Part shown: piece after piece, positions 34,505 through 46,362 of the stretch
How positions within the stretch are numbered: position 1 is the first letter of the stretch
How the letters are laid out: the number at the start of each line of letters is the position of its first letter
DNA from: Distichodus sexfasciatus
Taxonomy: Eukaryota > Chordata > Actinopteri > Characiformes > Distichodontidae
Assembly (NCBI GenBank): GCA_032718565.1
Contig: JAVGVS010000185.1
Coordinates: forward strand, 62,001-126,000
Reading direction: 5' to 3'
DNA length: 64,000 nucleotides
Notes under the pieces: model-generated
What the model was told of the DNA's origin: nothing
What the model saw: the letters and a program-made list of their open reading frames with translations, nothing else
The model's database searches: none
Translations under genes and position numbers: made by a program

Positions 34505-34720
34505 AGTGAAAAAGTCTTGAGCCACCCGTCATTTCTTCAGATTTTGATAAGAAATATGAGACAATACGTGTAGTGCTTAATTACAACATGAGCGAAGATA
34601 CATGAGAATACAATTCTTTAAGACTCACATAAAAACACAATGACGTCTGACTGTTTGGAAGCAAAATTTGAAGAAACCGGTAGTGACGTTAGACGTTTTG
34701 TACACCCCTGTATGTCTTTT
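34505..34720. repeat. Tc1-end-related fragment
   Basis: Contains AAAAAGTCTTGAGCCACCC, the inverse of GGGTGGCTCAAGACTTTT-like sequence near 38,420. A relic with no coding potential. Confidence 0.4.
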
Positions 34721-35155
34721 ATTAGTCACTTCCAATCTATGACCCAGCTTGGTGACAGTAAATCAGTGTTTACTCTGAATACAAAGGAGGGGATGTGGAT
34801 CTAGTCCTCAGTATGGTCCATTTGCCTTTTCTTTATTTATTACTCCCACTCTGTTATATATCTCCTAAATTAAGGGTTCAAGAGTCCCGACAGCCAAACG
34901 CTCGCCTCAACTCAAAGCTGACATGTTTCACAGAGAATTCACCAAGAAAAGCCGAAGTGAAGGAATTTGATTCATCCTGTTTTAAAGGGCTGGATATTTC
35001 ATATGCCTGAATCCTTCCAAATGGTGAAGATTCTCCTTGAGAGCATATTGAAATCTCCGAGGTGAACGAGAGGAAACAGCTGTGAGCTATGTTTTCTGGG
35101 AGCTCCGAGCATCAGGTGATTTACTCCCCCACTGAAATGCTTGTAAGGCATTACA

Positions 35156-35236
35156 CAGGAGGGGGAGGGAAGAAGAAGTTGAAGGGGGTAGTGGTGGAGG
35201 TAAAGAAGGGAAGGGAAGAGAGGAGAAGGGGGTGGT
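35156..35236 (+). other. G/A-rich tract
   Basis: About 80 bases, nearly all purine, with repeated GGG and GGGG runs. It could form G-quadruplex or triplex DNA and lies just upstream of the motif cluster at 35,250-35,377. Confidence 0.6.
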
Positions 35237-35249
35237 CTGATTGAAACGC

Positions 35250-35377
35250 CAGCTGTGTTCTTGTAGCTCTGCCCATAAATGGCGTGGCCTATAGCCAGTC
35301 CAAACCTCTCTACGACATAGCCGGCAAGGAACGGTCCTATTTTCTCTTTTTGGAGAGGGTTTGGGCCCCTTTATAAC
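35250..35377 (+). promoter_or_regulatory. candidate TATA promoter with CArG box and E-box
   Basis: In order: CAGCTG E-box (35250-35255), perfect CArG box CCATAAATGG (35273-35282), and TTTATAAC (35370-35377). This layout resembles muscle or serum-response promoters. No downstream exon with a recognisable product was found, so it may drive a noncoding RNA, act as an enhancer or be chance. Confidence 0.3.
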
Positions 35378-35589
35378 AACGCAGAACAGCCAGACTTGGG
35401 GTCATCGGAGAACATCGCCAGAGGAGCATGTGAAGCCAAAAATCAGCATGAATTGCGGAACGTTCTCTGCTCTTCTGCAGTTTTGTCCGCCTGGCCCTGG
35501 ATCTCTGGGAAAAGATGCTGGAACTTTGAGGAGAAACACGTTATTTGTGGAACATCTTGGTTCGCATTGCACCTAGTGAAGGGCGTGTT

Positions 35590-36035
35590 AAAGGCAGTCC
35601 CTGATTTTGTGGCAGCTTTTCTAAAAAGTTGCAATGTTTATAGGCGTTTTGTTGCAATAAAGTTGCGGGAGCAAGTCAGGAAAAAGTTGCAGGAAAAAAA
35701 TTTGTCTCCCTTTATAATGATTCTTTTACAAATAATTAAAATGAAGGGAACAAAACCACTATTATTTTTATTAACCATTAATCATTTAGTTATTTTTGCA
35801 GATAAATGTGAGGTGTTTTTATCACACGTTTCCTGCATCTTCTATGCGTAACAAGGAAGTGAGTACGTTGACGTATGGCTCAACATTTTGCGGAAAATAA
35901 CAATGATTGGTCAAAAATTGTGGAAAAGTTGCGGTAATTGGTCAAAATTGCAAGGCCGGGTTGAAGTTGTGGGTATAGGCTGAATTTGCGTTAATAGTTG
36001 AGATCACAACATCGCGAAATCCTGGAGGGTTTGAA
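35590..36035 (+). repeat. MITE-like repeat, copy 2
   Basis: Matches 11,735-12,140 throughout and ends CGCGAAATCCTGGAGGG. The left tip is missing. Confidence 0.7.
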
Positions 36036-36059
36036 TTATTTGTCACGTGGTGTAAAATG

Positions 36060-36165
36060 TGCATCGCTCTGGTCTTGCTCTGCCTCGGTCATTCAGAGTC
36101 TTGGTCTTGTCTCGGTCTCGACACACTCTGCTCACGGTTTAAGAGGTCTTGACTACAACTCTAGT
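36060..36165 (+). repeat. TCTTGGTCT-rich repeat fragment
   Basis: Contains CAGAGTCTTGGTCTTGTCTC, repeated exactly in the larger block near 41,490. Low-complexity part of a dispersed element. Confidence 0.5.
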
Positions 36166-36177
36166 GGATGGGGCCTT

Positions 36178-36376
36178 AGTGAGTCATTATTCGTCACTGT
36201 GAACACACCACAGCACAGCACATTGTGCGCCACAGCCAAATGTGACGTCTGCATTTGACCCATTGGTGAAGGAGCAGTGGGCAACTCTGTCAACACCCTG
36301 GGAGCACAGCTTGGGGTTGGTACCTTGTATCATGAGTACCTCAGTGGTACCTTTACCGGTCCAGGACTAATGCTGT
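36178..36376 (-). repeat. SINE family A copy, head truncated
   Basis: Tail and body are present; the tRNA-like head is lost after GGTCCAGGACT on the plus strand. Confidence 0.7.
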
Positions 36377-37111
36377 TACATGTATTCCATTCCATGCACA
36401 ATATATTAAATGCCCTAATTAGCCAATCCTAGTTTTTATTTAACACATTCTTTCTGACCAAAAAACGCCCGACCCACCCTACCAAGTTTGCAGTGATGAA
36501 TGTCAGTGTGGAAGCAAACAAAGCCTGTTGAGACTTGAACTAGCATTTAACTTTTTACAAAAAAATATGGTACACGTTGAGCTTACGGCTTTAGTGTAGA
36601 CTCAGGGTGATGAAAGACAAAGAGGAAAAAAAGGGCAAACATCTGTGAGAGGAACTGGGAGCTGTGACAACTCCATAACTTTGCATCGCAGCGTCCACTG
36701 TAACACAATGAAGGATTTATGCAAAGGAATGCCTCGTCTGGAGAGCGGCCAAACTTGCTCAAGTGCCGACTAGTTTCTTGAGTTTCTCCACAGCAAACAG
36801 ACAGACGCAGAGAACACAAGCAGGATCTTTGGAAGGGATACTGGTGACAGTGAGGTGCTGCGATCCAGATCCAGATCTCAGTTGGAGTGGTAGGAAATCG
36901 CTGTTGGAAAGCACTCAAAACAAATGATCCAGGTCTCGCTGCTATGACATTCAAGCTGAGGTGATTTATTAGCTCTATGCCTTTTCCCCCTACAAGAACA
37001 AATAATGTTTAAGAAATTTAAGCAATTTTGTGTCTTGTTATTGTTCTGGAATGCTGTTTTTTTAGTGCAAATCTGACTGCCACTGTTGCGGAAGCTACTC
37101 TTTTTACAGTG

Positions 37112-37345
37112 AAAGTGAGTGACTATTTGTCATTGTGAACACACCACAGCACAGCACAAAGTGCACCACAACCAAATGTGACCTCTGCATTTGACACGTC
37201 CGTGAAGGAGCAGTGGGCAGCTAACAGGGCAGCAGTGCTTGGGGATGGTACCTTGTTCATAAGTACCTCAGTGCTACCTGATTGGAACCGGTGACCTTCT
37301 GATCATGGGGCGAACGCCCTACCGTTACGCCACCAACCTCTCCTC
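37112..37345 (-). repeat. SINE family A copy
   Basis: Near complete on the minus strand; the B box reads GGTTCCAATC, one base off consensus. Confidence 0.78.
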
Positions 37346-38507
37346 ATACGGTAGCATTTCAACAGACAACAGAGAAAAAATACATTACTATGTCGAAACT
37401 ATTTATAGCCACAGATTCTTCCTTCCATCTTCTCCAAGGTGGACTCCATCATCTGACTCCATCTCGCAGGTGCTAAATGTGTGATGTGATGCAATGAGCG
37501 TGGGCCATGTGGGACCAGTAGCTTTTCAGATACCGCTTCTGCCAAATCAGGATGAACACCTGGTTGCTGGAAATACTTATTTTTTATCTTATAACAACAT
37601 AGTATTTTACATCTTAACTTTTATAGCTACAACGTTTCAAAAGTAGCTTCGCTGATAAGCCAATGAGAAAAGTTGTTACGTTGCGGCTTCTCTACTTGTC
37701 GTTCGCAGCTTTCCAAATCTGCTGACTGCAAAGAAGGTTCTCGCAAGGAGAAGTTTCGTAATAAAGCAGTTTTAAAAAGTCATGGCTGCTCTTTAAATAG
37801 ACGTCGTTCTCTCAGAGAAACGGGGATTGTTGGGGGAAAAAGCATCTTGAGACGTAATATGTCTTTGTTTGTGTTTTCCTTTGATTTTTCGCAACAGAGG
37901 TCACGGGCTTGATGTTAAATTATAACTTAACCTGATGCTTTGTGTATACGGTGGCATGACTGTCATTACGGCTAATGACAGATGAGTGCATTCAGATGTT
38001 TATGCAACAGAGAAGCAGCGAGTATGCAGACTTTTTAATTTGGTGTGTAGAAATGTTACAGAGAAATAAAAAGAAGTCATGTTAAACCTGTGCACAACAC
38101 AGTTTGTGATGTGTGTAGTTGTGGTCAACATTTTTAGAGTTCTTCCTAAAATTGGTCAAAGAAATAACCAGTATCATTAAGTGTTTATGAGATAGTAACT
38201 TATAAATCAGTCAAAATAGAATAAAAAGTCAATTTTTTTAACTGAATTACTGGATTTAAACATAGTACACAAGTCTCATTCCTTCATATTTCCAAAGATC
38301 CAAACTTTTAATTTTAATTATTTTTATTAAGTCTTTAATATATATATATGTTTGCACATGCTGCAATAAATCACTTTACCTATTGTCTCATTTTCTTAGC
38401 GGAATATGAGAAAATGAGGGGTGGCTCAAGACTTTTGCACTGTATTGTATGTTCCAAAGAAACATTTTCTCATGGGGTGTATTACTTTTAACTATAGCTG
38501 TATGTCC
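37346..38507. other. intergenic sequence
   Basis: No gene signal. The stretch 38,270-38,460 is related to 41,790-41,980 (AATAAATC-T core and AAAATGAGGG) and appears to be a Tc1-type relic. Confidence 0.4.
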
Positions 38508-38509
38508 TA

Positions 38510-39919
38510 CAACCCCAAATCAGAAAAAGTTGGGATGGTATGTTAAATTAAAATCAAACTGAAAACAGTACTTTGTTAAATTATCTTTGATCTGCATTAC
38601 ATTGAAAACAATACAACAGCACATTATTTAATGTGTTCCTCATGAATTTTATTGTTTTTTCAACACGTGTTCCAATTTTGGTTCTTGCAACACATTTCAA
38701 AAAACGTTGGAACAGTAAAGCATTTACCACTTTGTAATGTTGCCCTTCCTTTTCACAACACTTAAAAGACGTTTAGGGACTGAAGACACCAAGTGATGAA
38801 GTATTTCAGGTGTAATTTTGTCCCATTCTTCCTGCAAACAAGTCTTAAGGTGGGCAACAGTACGGGGTCTTCGTAGTCGCATTTTGCGCTTCAAAATGCG
38901 CCACACATTCTCTACTGGAGACAGGTCAGGACTGCAGGGAGGCCAGTCAAGTAGCCGTACCCTCTTCCTCCGCAGCCAGGACTTCGTAATGTGTGCAGAA
39001 TGTGGTTCTGCATTGTCTTGTTGAAATATGCATGGGCGTCCCTGGAAAAGATGTCTTCTTGAAGGCAGCATATTGTGCTCCAAAATCTCTGTGTACTTTT
39101 CAGCATTAACGGTGCCATCACAGAAGTGCGAGTTACCTTTGCCAAGGGCACTGACACAACCCCATACCATGACAGACCCTGGCTTTTGGACTTGTTGCTG
39201 GTAACAGTCTGGACGATCCTTTTCTTCTTTAGTCCGGAGCACACGGCGTCCACTTCTCCCAAAAAATATCTGAAATACTGATTCATCTGACCACAGTACA
39301 CGTTTCTACTGTGTGATGGTCCATCCCAGATGCCTCCGAGCCCAGAGAAGTCGACAGCGCTTCTGGACACTGTTAACATAGGGCTTCCTTTTGGCACAGT
39401 ACAGTTTTAACTGGTATTTGTGGATGTAACTACGTATTGGTACTTGACGAAGGTTTGCCAAAGCAGTCCTGAGCCCATGTGGTGATATCGCTCATAGATG
39501 AATGACGATTCTTGATGCAGTGCCGCCTGAGGGATCGGAGATCACGGTTGTTCAGCTTAGGCTTGCGCCCTTGTCCTTTACGCACTGACATTCATCCAGA
39601 TTCCTTGAATCTTTTAATCACCTGTTTAATCAACCTGTTGAAATCACGTGTTTCAAATCACATCATTATTTAACCAGTTTACCTCATTACTAGCCCTAAA
39701 TTGCTCCTGTCCCAACCTTTTTTGGAACGTGTTCCAGGTCTGAATGAAAGGAAAGGATGTATATTTACAAATGAAATGAAGTTGACCAGACAAAACATGA
39801 AATATTTTGTGTTCATATTGTCTGCAATGAAATACAAGTCAAAGTAAATTTAGAAATCACTACTTTCTTTTTTTATTCGCGTTTTCCATACTGTCCCAAC
39901 TTTTTCTGATTTGGGTTTG
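38510..39919 (-). mobile_element. Tc1-like DNA transposon, full length but inactive
   Basis: 1,410 bp between TA dinucleotides (38508-38509, 39920-39921). The ends are inverse over about 30 bases with few mismatches: CAACCCCAAATCAGAAAAAG on the left, CTTTTTCTGATTTGGGTTTG on the right. It encodes the broken transposase below. Confidence 0.93.
38724..39591 (-). pseudogene. Tc1-family transposase pseudogene
   Basis: The frame opens MSVRKGQGRKPKLNNRDLRS (helix-turn-helix region), shifts frame near 39,430, has an in-frame TAG near 39,308, and then is open to the end. Catalytic residues are visible: first Asp in VLWSDESVFQ, second in FQQDNAEPH, and the Glu in CSPDLSPVENVW, the DD34E pattern of Tc1 enzymes. 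The C-terminus ends KRKGNITKW. The breaks fall between the DNA-binding and catalytic parts, so no full enzyme can be made. Confidence 0.9.
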
Positions 39920-40199
39920 TACATCTACAGACATTATGTAGACATACAGATATGATATTACATGCAATGTAACATTAGCTTTTAGAACAGAAGCTTTTGA
40001 AACGTGTTCCAGTTATGGTCAAAATGATTAGGCTCCTTTCTGCAATTGATTTGGAAAATGGCCAGTGTCAAAAGGGTTCATGATAAAATCACTTTTTAGA
40101 AGAATGTAAGTTAAAATAGAGTTAAAAATTGTAAAATTTTTTTATCTTTTTCTACTCTGAACAGAGGCAGATCGAGTGGCATTATGCTTACACCACATG

Positions 40200-40325
40200 T
40201 AACTAGTGAACTTTATTGTCATCTCACCATACACAGTATACACAGACGAACTGATGAAGCTCAAGCTCAATGTTGTACCTGTATAATTTGCATGTGACAA
40301 ATAAAGAATCTTGAATCTTGATCTG
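40200..40325 (+). repeat. ACTTTATTGTCATCTC-type repeat end, fragment 1
   Basis: Shares AACTTTATTGTCATCTC with 60,734 and 54,097. It probably comes from the 3' end of a retroelement; no coding part is present. Confidence 0.45.
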
Positions 40326-41429
40326 AAAAGTTCCAGGGTTGTATTGTCAAAACAAAATACAGATTCAACCCAAAAATAATCTCTATATGTTTCCTATGAT
40401 CCAGGCAAATTTCAGTCTGGCTTTCATGTGCCACTATATGTGTAATGGTGTTTTCCTCGGGCAATGTCCCCAAAGATCACCACGACGAAGACGCTTCGCA
40501 AGAGTGTTTTCTAAATCTCAGCTTGAGTTCCAGTGATAGTTGTCTTTGCAGAGATCTGGCGGCTCATCTCATAACATTGATTATCCATCTGTCTTCGATA
40601 TCTTGCACTTGCAAACTACATCCTGGTTTGTTTCCAATAAAAGTTTTCCTGGTACTTTCTTGTGATGATGCAATGCCCAGATACTTTTGCACTCTAGTAA
40701 AAATGACTGATAAGCGCAAGTATAGTCAGGCCACCCTAAAAGATAGCCTCTTATTTTGTATTCATTTATTACATTTTTTTGTTAGAATTTTTTTCTTTCT
40801 TTTTTTTTTTTTTTTTACAAAGAATAGAAGAGTGGGTTTAGTGACAAGTACTCTGTTTTGTCATGGACTCGGACAAAGAGGACTCGAGATTTTATTTGGA
40901 GACCAGCCGAGACCACAACTCTGAGAATATTACTATTAAAACTCTTTGAGACTGACGAGGCATTTTATGCTGTTTATTAATTAGTGTTTTAATAACTCAG
41001 AATCCCTCAAACTTACAGAAACCACATTATTATATCGGCCAGAATCACAAGATTCTTCAACTTACCGGATATTATATTCATTCCTCTGTATTTGAAATTT
41101 TGCTGCAGGATTCTCATATGGAACACCATCATGCACAAAACGGTGTTCTCTCAGAAAGGCCAAAAAGCAGCTCATTTTATAAGTCAAATTATCCAAAACT
41201 ATTTCAAACAGGATTTCCTTCATTTAATTGATCAGGAAAATATTTTCCCATTTTATAACGCGGAGAGCAATCATTAGGAGAAAAAATATATAGAAAGATG
41301 TATTATTTATTATCAATGCTTCACCTTTTATTCTGGATCCAGATAGATACCAAATGGATAAAGAAGTGTTTCCACCTGCACTAACCTTATTTCCTTCTCT
41401 GCCATGCACCAAGCCATTCTATGCATAAT

Positions 41430-41585
41430 AAAAAGTCTCGGTCTCGGTCTCGGTCCTCCCCGCCTCTTGTCTCGGTCTTGGTTCACGCCTCGGCCCTTCA
41501 GAGTCTTGGTCTTGTCTCGGTCTTGACACACTTCACTCTGGTCTTGGTCTTGCTCTATCTTGCTTATGGTCTTGTCTCAACCTCT
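41430..41585 (+). repeat. TCTCGGTCT low-complexity block
   Basis: Degenerate repeats of TCTCGGTCT/TCTTGGTCT on the plus strand. The open frames across it (for example, with RSRSRSR) are by-products. Confidence 0.7.
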
Positions 41586-42911
41586 AAGTTCAGTGATTTT
41601 AAAACCCAACACAGCTTAAATCATAAATATTTCTAGAAATAAAGGTTAATACGTTGAAAAATTCAAAATGTTCAAAAAATGTTGATACTTTTATAATATA
41701 GAATGTATATCTCACTCCAAAAAATTAAATATATGTGGAAAAATACACATTTTAACAAAAAGCAGTCTTTGCATTGATTTTTCTTATACAGTACTGCACA
41801 AAAGTCTCATTTCTTCGTATTTTGCTTCCAAAGAGGTTCTTTCCTCCCTGGTGTTTTAAATTAAGTCTTGAGGAATAGTATTTACATGCATATTTGCACA
41901 TTGCAATAAATCTTTTTAGACCCACTGGGTCTCATTTTCAAACACTAAGAAATGAGGGATAGTTTGAGACCCTACTGCATGCTTGGACAGAATTCTGGGG
42001 TCATTTTCACTTGGTGGAGGCAACACTCACGCTTTCCTATGTATATTGAGTAGATATACAGACATATAAATATAATGTTGCATGGTGCCACAAGGATTTT
42101 TTTTCCTTGCCAGTAATGGAGTTTTGTATATGTGTGGGTTTATTTTTAATTCACACTGTGGCTTTAACCCCTCTGCAGAGATACGGATGCTTTCGACACA
42201 TGTTTTACGGGGAATGGAAATAATTAGTAAGGTCTAGGTCTCCATAGGAACTACTGCCAAATATTGCTATAAACAACTTGAGCAGCCAGAGCTTACACAC
42301 CATTATATGGTCAAACTGTTCTCCAGATTTGTAGTCCCCAGATCTCGTTTTCTCTTTTATTCCTCTTTCTACGTTTTTTCTTAAAAACAGATCTCTTAAG
42401 CAGTGTATGTTCTCTTCCCAAACTGAGACACTTTTCACTTAAAACATTTTTATTTGTCACATACACTGTTATAAAAGTATAGTGACACCCTCCCTTATTC
42501 ATTCCTAATGCAAAATAAAGAAGAATTTAGCAAATAGATTCAGTTAAAGAAATGCTACAAAAAACCAAGTCTCTAAAAATGCCTACAAATATATAGAAAA
42601 ATGTTGTTCTGTAAATAAATTTATACTTGTAAACAATAACTGGTGTACATGTGCATGTTATGGATAACTGTGAAAGTTGAATAAATAAAATAGAATTTAA
42701 AAAATAGATTTAAGTTAAATAAATATGTAGACAAATAGAGCAAATATTTCCTAAAACAGACATGTATACTATAAAGGGTAACTCTATATGTGTATTTTTA
42801 TGGGCTATCTGTGTATATTATGGGAAGTCTGGGCAAATTAAAATGGAATTTAACAAATAGATTTATATTAAAAACCCGTTACAAGAAATTCATCTTATAA
42901 TATATATTTTA

Positions 42912-43145
42912 GGGCAGTCGGTAGTATAACGGTTGGCTGTTAGCCCTGTGATCGTAAGGTCACCGGTTAGAATCCCAGACTGGTGAAGGTACCACTGAGG
43001 TAATTTTATGAGTGTACCGCTCTGGCACTGCCCTGCGTTGCTGCCAAAAAGCGCCTTTACTGCTCCTTTACGGATAGGTCAATGTAATAGGTCACATTTC
43101 GCTATGGTGCAATGTGCTTTGCTGTGTTCAAAATAAATATCAATA
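42912..43145 (+). repeat. SINE family A copy
   Basis: Head AGGGCAGTCGGTAGTATAAC and B box GGTTAGAATCCC are well kept; the body has small changes. Confidence 0.8.
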
Positions 43146-44498
43146 AAAAAAATAAGAGATAAGAGTTTCATTGGTTTTATACAGTTTGAGGTTGTGTGTG
43201 TCTGTGTGTAAAATATATGTCAATGTTCATTTATAACTTTACTCATGCTTATCTCAAAATTCCAAACATTTTTGGAGTAAATAATTTAATCTATTATCCT
43301 ATAATCTTATGGAGTAAATGATCTTATCTAACCTGGACGCTGCAAACTACGTGACATATTATTTTACAATGACGTCATTAAAAGAATGTGGTCCACGAGT
43401 CCACGGTGTCCTCATTTGTCGAGGTCTGTTTCCTCTAATTCCTAGAATTACAGTTATATATTAAAATATGGACTGCTTTCTTAGCAGCCTGTACATTTTA
43501 CACTCACAACCACATATTGCAAAGTCAGTGAACTAAAAAAAAAAAGAGAATATTTGTTTCCAGAGCTGTGTGTATATACTATATATAAACAGATTTAAGA
43601 TAAAGAAACTATATAGAACATGTTTCCTTAAATAGACATTAATACTTTAAACAGTAACTGGTAATTTGTGCTTATTTATGATATTACTATTCATCTCAGT
43701 TTTCGGACTCTAAGTAATAAATAATTTCGAGAACAGCATCATCACTATTGTTATTCCTTCTGCATAAATGACACGGTTTGATGACATTATATAGATGTGT
43801 GATGGTAAAAACAACAGAACGTGTTTCCCAAATTCAGAGACTCCGTGTTGCAACATCTCTCAAGTCTTCTCCAGCTTGTAGAGTTCTTTGTGATCTTTCC
43901 ACATTGAGCATTTTTGCACATGGTGGCGATCCTTCTGGGGCCAAAACCTGTGTTCCTCTGTTAAAGTCATATAACGCAGATGCAGAGAATGAAACGGAGG
44001 ACTGTAGCTTACAAAACACGAAAGCATGTTGTCACCAAATAGTTTTGTTTTTCTCTACTAGTTAATTAACCCCAAAGAATCGATAAAGCAAAATTATTTC
44101 TTCATTGTCTTGATTGTGCTACTTGAAGTCTGGCAAATGTTAAGACTTCTTCTTGTTTTCTTTTCCAGCTTTGCAATGTGATACTGTGTGAAATGGACGG
44201 TAGGTTTATTTTGACTGGAAGTGTTAACCACAGACATTGTAAGTCAGCGTCTTCAAGACAGTAAACGTCATACATATATTACTTCAGATTTACCTGTTGT
44301 TCAGATACTTATTGGAATTGTAATGTTTATTTGAGATATTTACTATACATTTTTGTTACCTTAGTTTCACCTTGTCCTCTTCATTGCTTCTTCTTCTGTT
44401 CTCATTCTGTTTCTCACTTTAACTTCTTCCACAGTTTTTGTTGTAGACATTATTCATGGCTTAAAATTTACAGCTCGTGGAAGAGACCAAAACTATCA
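43146..44498. other. intergenic sequence
   Basis: A 95-codon plus-strand frame at 43,778-44,065 has no recognised domain and no splice or context support. Confidence 0.35.
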
Positions 44499-44948
44499 CA
44501 CTGCAAAAAATCAGTGTCAGAAAATAAGAAAGAAAAGGATAATAAGAAAAAGGTTCCAGAATCAAGCAAAATTATCTGCCAATATAGTGAGAAAATTTAT
44601 CTTGTTCAGATCTCCTAAACAAGAAAAAAAAATCGTTCCGTTTTTCCATGTTTTTAGCTTTAATGTTATTAAAATAAACCAAAATCATTATGAATTTCAT
44701 GTACCTCAGAGGGAGAGCATGAGAACCTGTCCGTTCTCTTAATTAAATTTCTTATTTCATTCTAAGAAGTTCTTATAATCAGTAATTTTTTCTTAATAAG
44801 ATAATTGTAGCCAACGTTTGTTAAAATTAGATTATTTATCTCACAAATACAAGTCTAGTCAAGTCAGTTATTCTTAAAATAAAAAAACCAAGATCTATTT
44901 TTTCTTTTTAAGATTTTCTAGCTTGTTAAGATGTAATTTTTTGCAGAG
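44499..44948. mobile_element. MITE with CACTGCAAAAAAT ends
   Basis: Starts CACTGCAAAAAATCAGTG and ends ATTTTTTGCAGAG, an inverted pair common to a fish MITE family. The interior is AT-rich. Confidence 0.55.
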
Positions 44949-45714
44949 CACATTTCTTGTCAGTAGCCCATAGGTGTGTGAAGTGATAAGATTTTATCAA
45001 TATTAATGTCATTGATATTCTACCTATAAATCCAAATCCTTATCAATTCTCTTATCAATTCCTGAGTAGTTTTTGCGTTTTCCGCACCAAAAGCAACCAT
45101 TTTATTTTGCCCAAAACGATGTCTCCAAAAAACTGTGAACATGAAGACATTTATATTCTATATTCAGAGTTTTTATTCCAGAGGTATTCTGTGGCTTAGT
45201 ACTATGAAGAAAAATAAGGTTAGTGCAGGTGGAAACGCTTCTTTATCCATTTGGAATCCATCTGGATATAGAATAAATGATTTGATAACATAATTAAAAT
45301 AATAATAAATAATTAATAATATATTAATTTTTTACTCTCTAACATTATAGAATGGAATAAAATATTTTCTGATTAATGGAAAATGAAGAAATTCTGAAGT
45401 TTTGACCATTTTGGAGCATTTAGACTCATTTTGTCCTATAACTCATTTTTGACTAATTTCTAGGAGAGAAGTACATTTTAGCCATGAGGGCATTCCATAT
45501 GAGAGCTGTGGCACAATAACGCTGTGGACGCACTTCAGAAAATAAATAAATGACACACAAAACGTTGTGCAGGGAAATGAGAGAATTATTAAAAAGAATC
45601 GATAACGTTGGAGGTGTACAACTGAATGGAACTGATCAATTGGAACCGGTTCTGAGTCGAATTGGAACAGGTTTTTCGATTCCCACCCCTAGTAGCCCAA
45701 CTGCAAAGCTCTTT

Positions 45715-45870
45715 TCCCCATTTTGTCAGATAAAAATGTTTCATTCCCCATTTGGCCACAAAGGGGCACCACCATTAAGGGAGTACTTCCCTACTTTGGC
45801 CGTAAGAGGACGTCCTCACCACTGTGCTATTACTTTTCTTGTGTTTAACCAATTCCTAAACGGTAACGTT
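45715..45870 (+). repeat. dispersed GCTATTACTTTTCTTGTG fragment
   Basis: GTGCTATTACTTTTCTTGTG and a TTTGGCCACAA motif also occur near 9,748, 49,810 and 54,728. The family is unknown. Confidence 0.45.
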
Positions 45871-45910
45871 AATTTGGTAGCTCATATTTTATAAGTTAGG
45901 TCAAATAGGT

Positions 45911-46170
45911 CTCCCTATGAGCAATTGGTAGTGTGTGGTTAGGGAGTTGGCTCCCATGATCAGAAGGTCACTGGTTCAAGTTCCGGCCTGATAAAGGTAC
46001 CACTAAGGTACTCATGAGCAAGGTACCGTTCCCCAAGCACTGCTCATTGGGCGCTGGCAGAAAGCTGCTTAATGCTCCCTCACAGATGGGTCAAATGCTG
46101 AGGTCACATTTGGTTGTGGTGCACTGTATGCTGTGCTGTGTTCACAATGACAAACAATCATGAACTTAAA
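45911..46170 (+). repeat. SINE family A copy
   Basis: Head AGCAATTGGTAGTGTGTGGT and B box GGTTCAAGTTCC. Followed 18 bp later by a family-B SINE in the same orientation. Confidence 0.8.
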
Positions 46171-46187
46171 TTCACTTCAAGTTTTGA

Positions 46188-46362
46188 GTGGTGGTCGTCT
46201 ATAGGTTAGGACCCTCATCTCTGGACCAAGAGGTCATGGGTTCAAATACTACCTCCAGCATTGCTATCACTGGATCCCTGAGTAAGATAAGACCGTTAAC
46301 CCCACGTTGCTCCAGGGAGAAATCCCTGAAATCCGCTGTGGATAAGAGCGTCAGCTAAATAA
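46188..46362 (+). repeat. SINE family B copy
   Basis: Second tRNA-like family: head GTGGTCGTCTATAGGTTAGG, B box GGGTTCAAATAC, then CCCTGAGTAAGATAAGACC and the end GATAAGAGCGTCAGCTAAAT. Confidence 0.75.

Larger units (their letters stand above)
39922..42911. other. intergenic sequence with repeat relics
   Basis: Contains the terminal fragment at 40,200, a T-run at 40,795-40,816, the TCTTGGTCT-rich block, and a Tc1-related fragment at 41,790-41,980. No gene signal. Confidence 0.4.

Noticed and set aside
35396..35851. 151-codon open frame downstream of the promoter-like cluster
   Set aside because: Its second half lies in a dispersed repeat (35,590 onward) and it has no recognised domain.
36583..36954. 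123-codon minus-strand frame
   Set aside because: No family likeness, no conserved motif, no splice context.
40445..40924. 159-codon open frame
   Set aside because: It crosses a poly-T run (phenylalanine string) and a TCTTGGTCT-type repeat; no domain or splice support.
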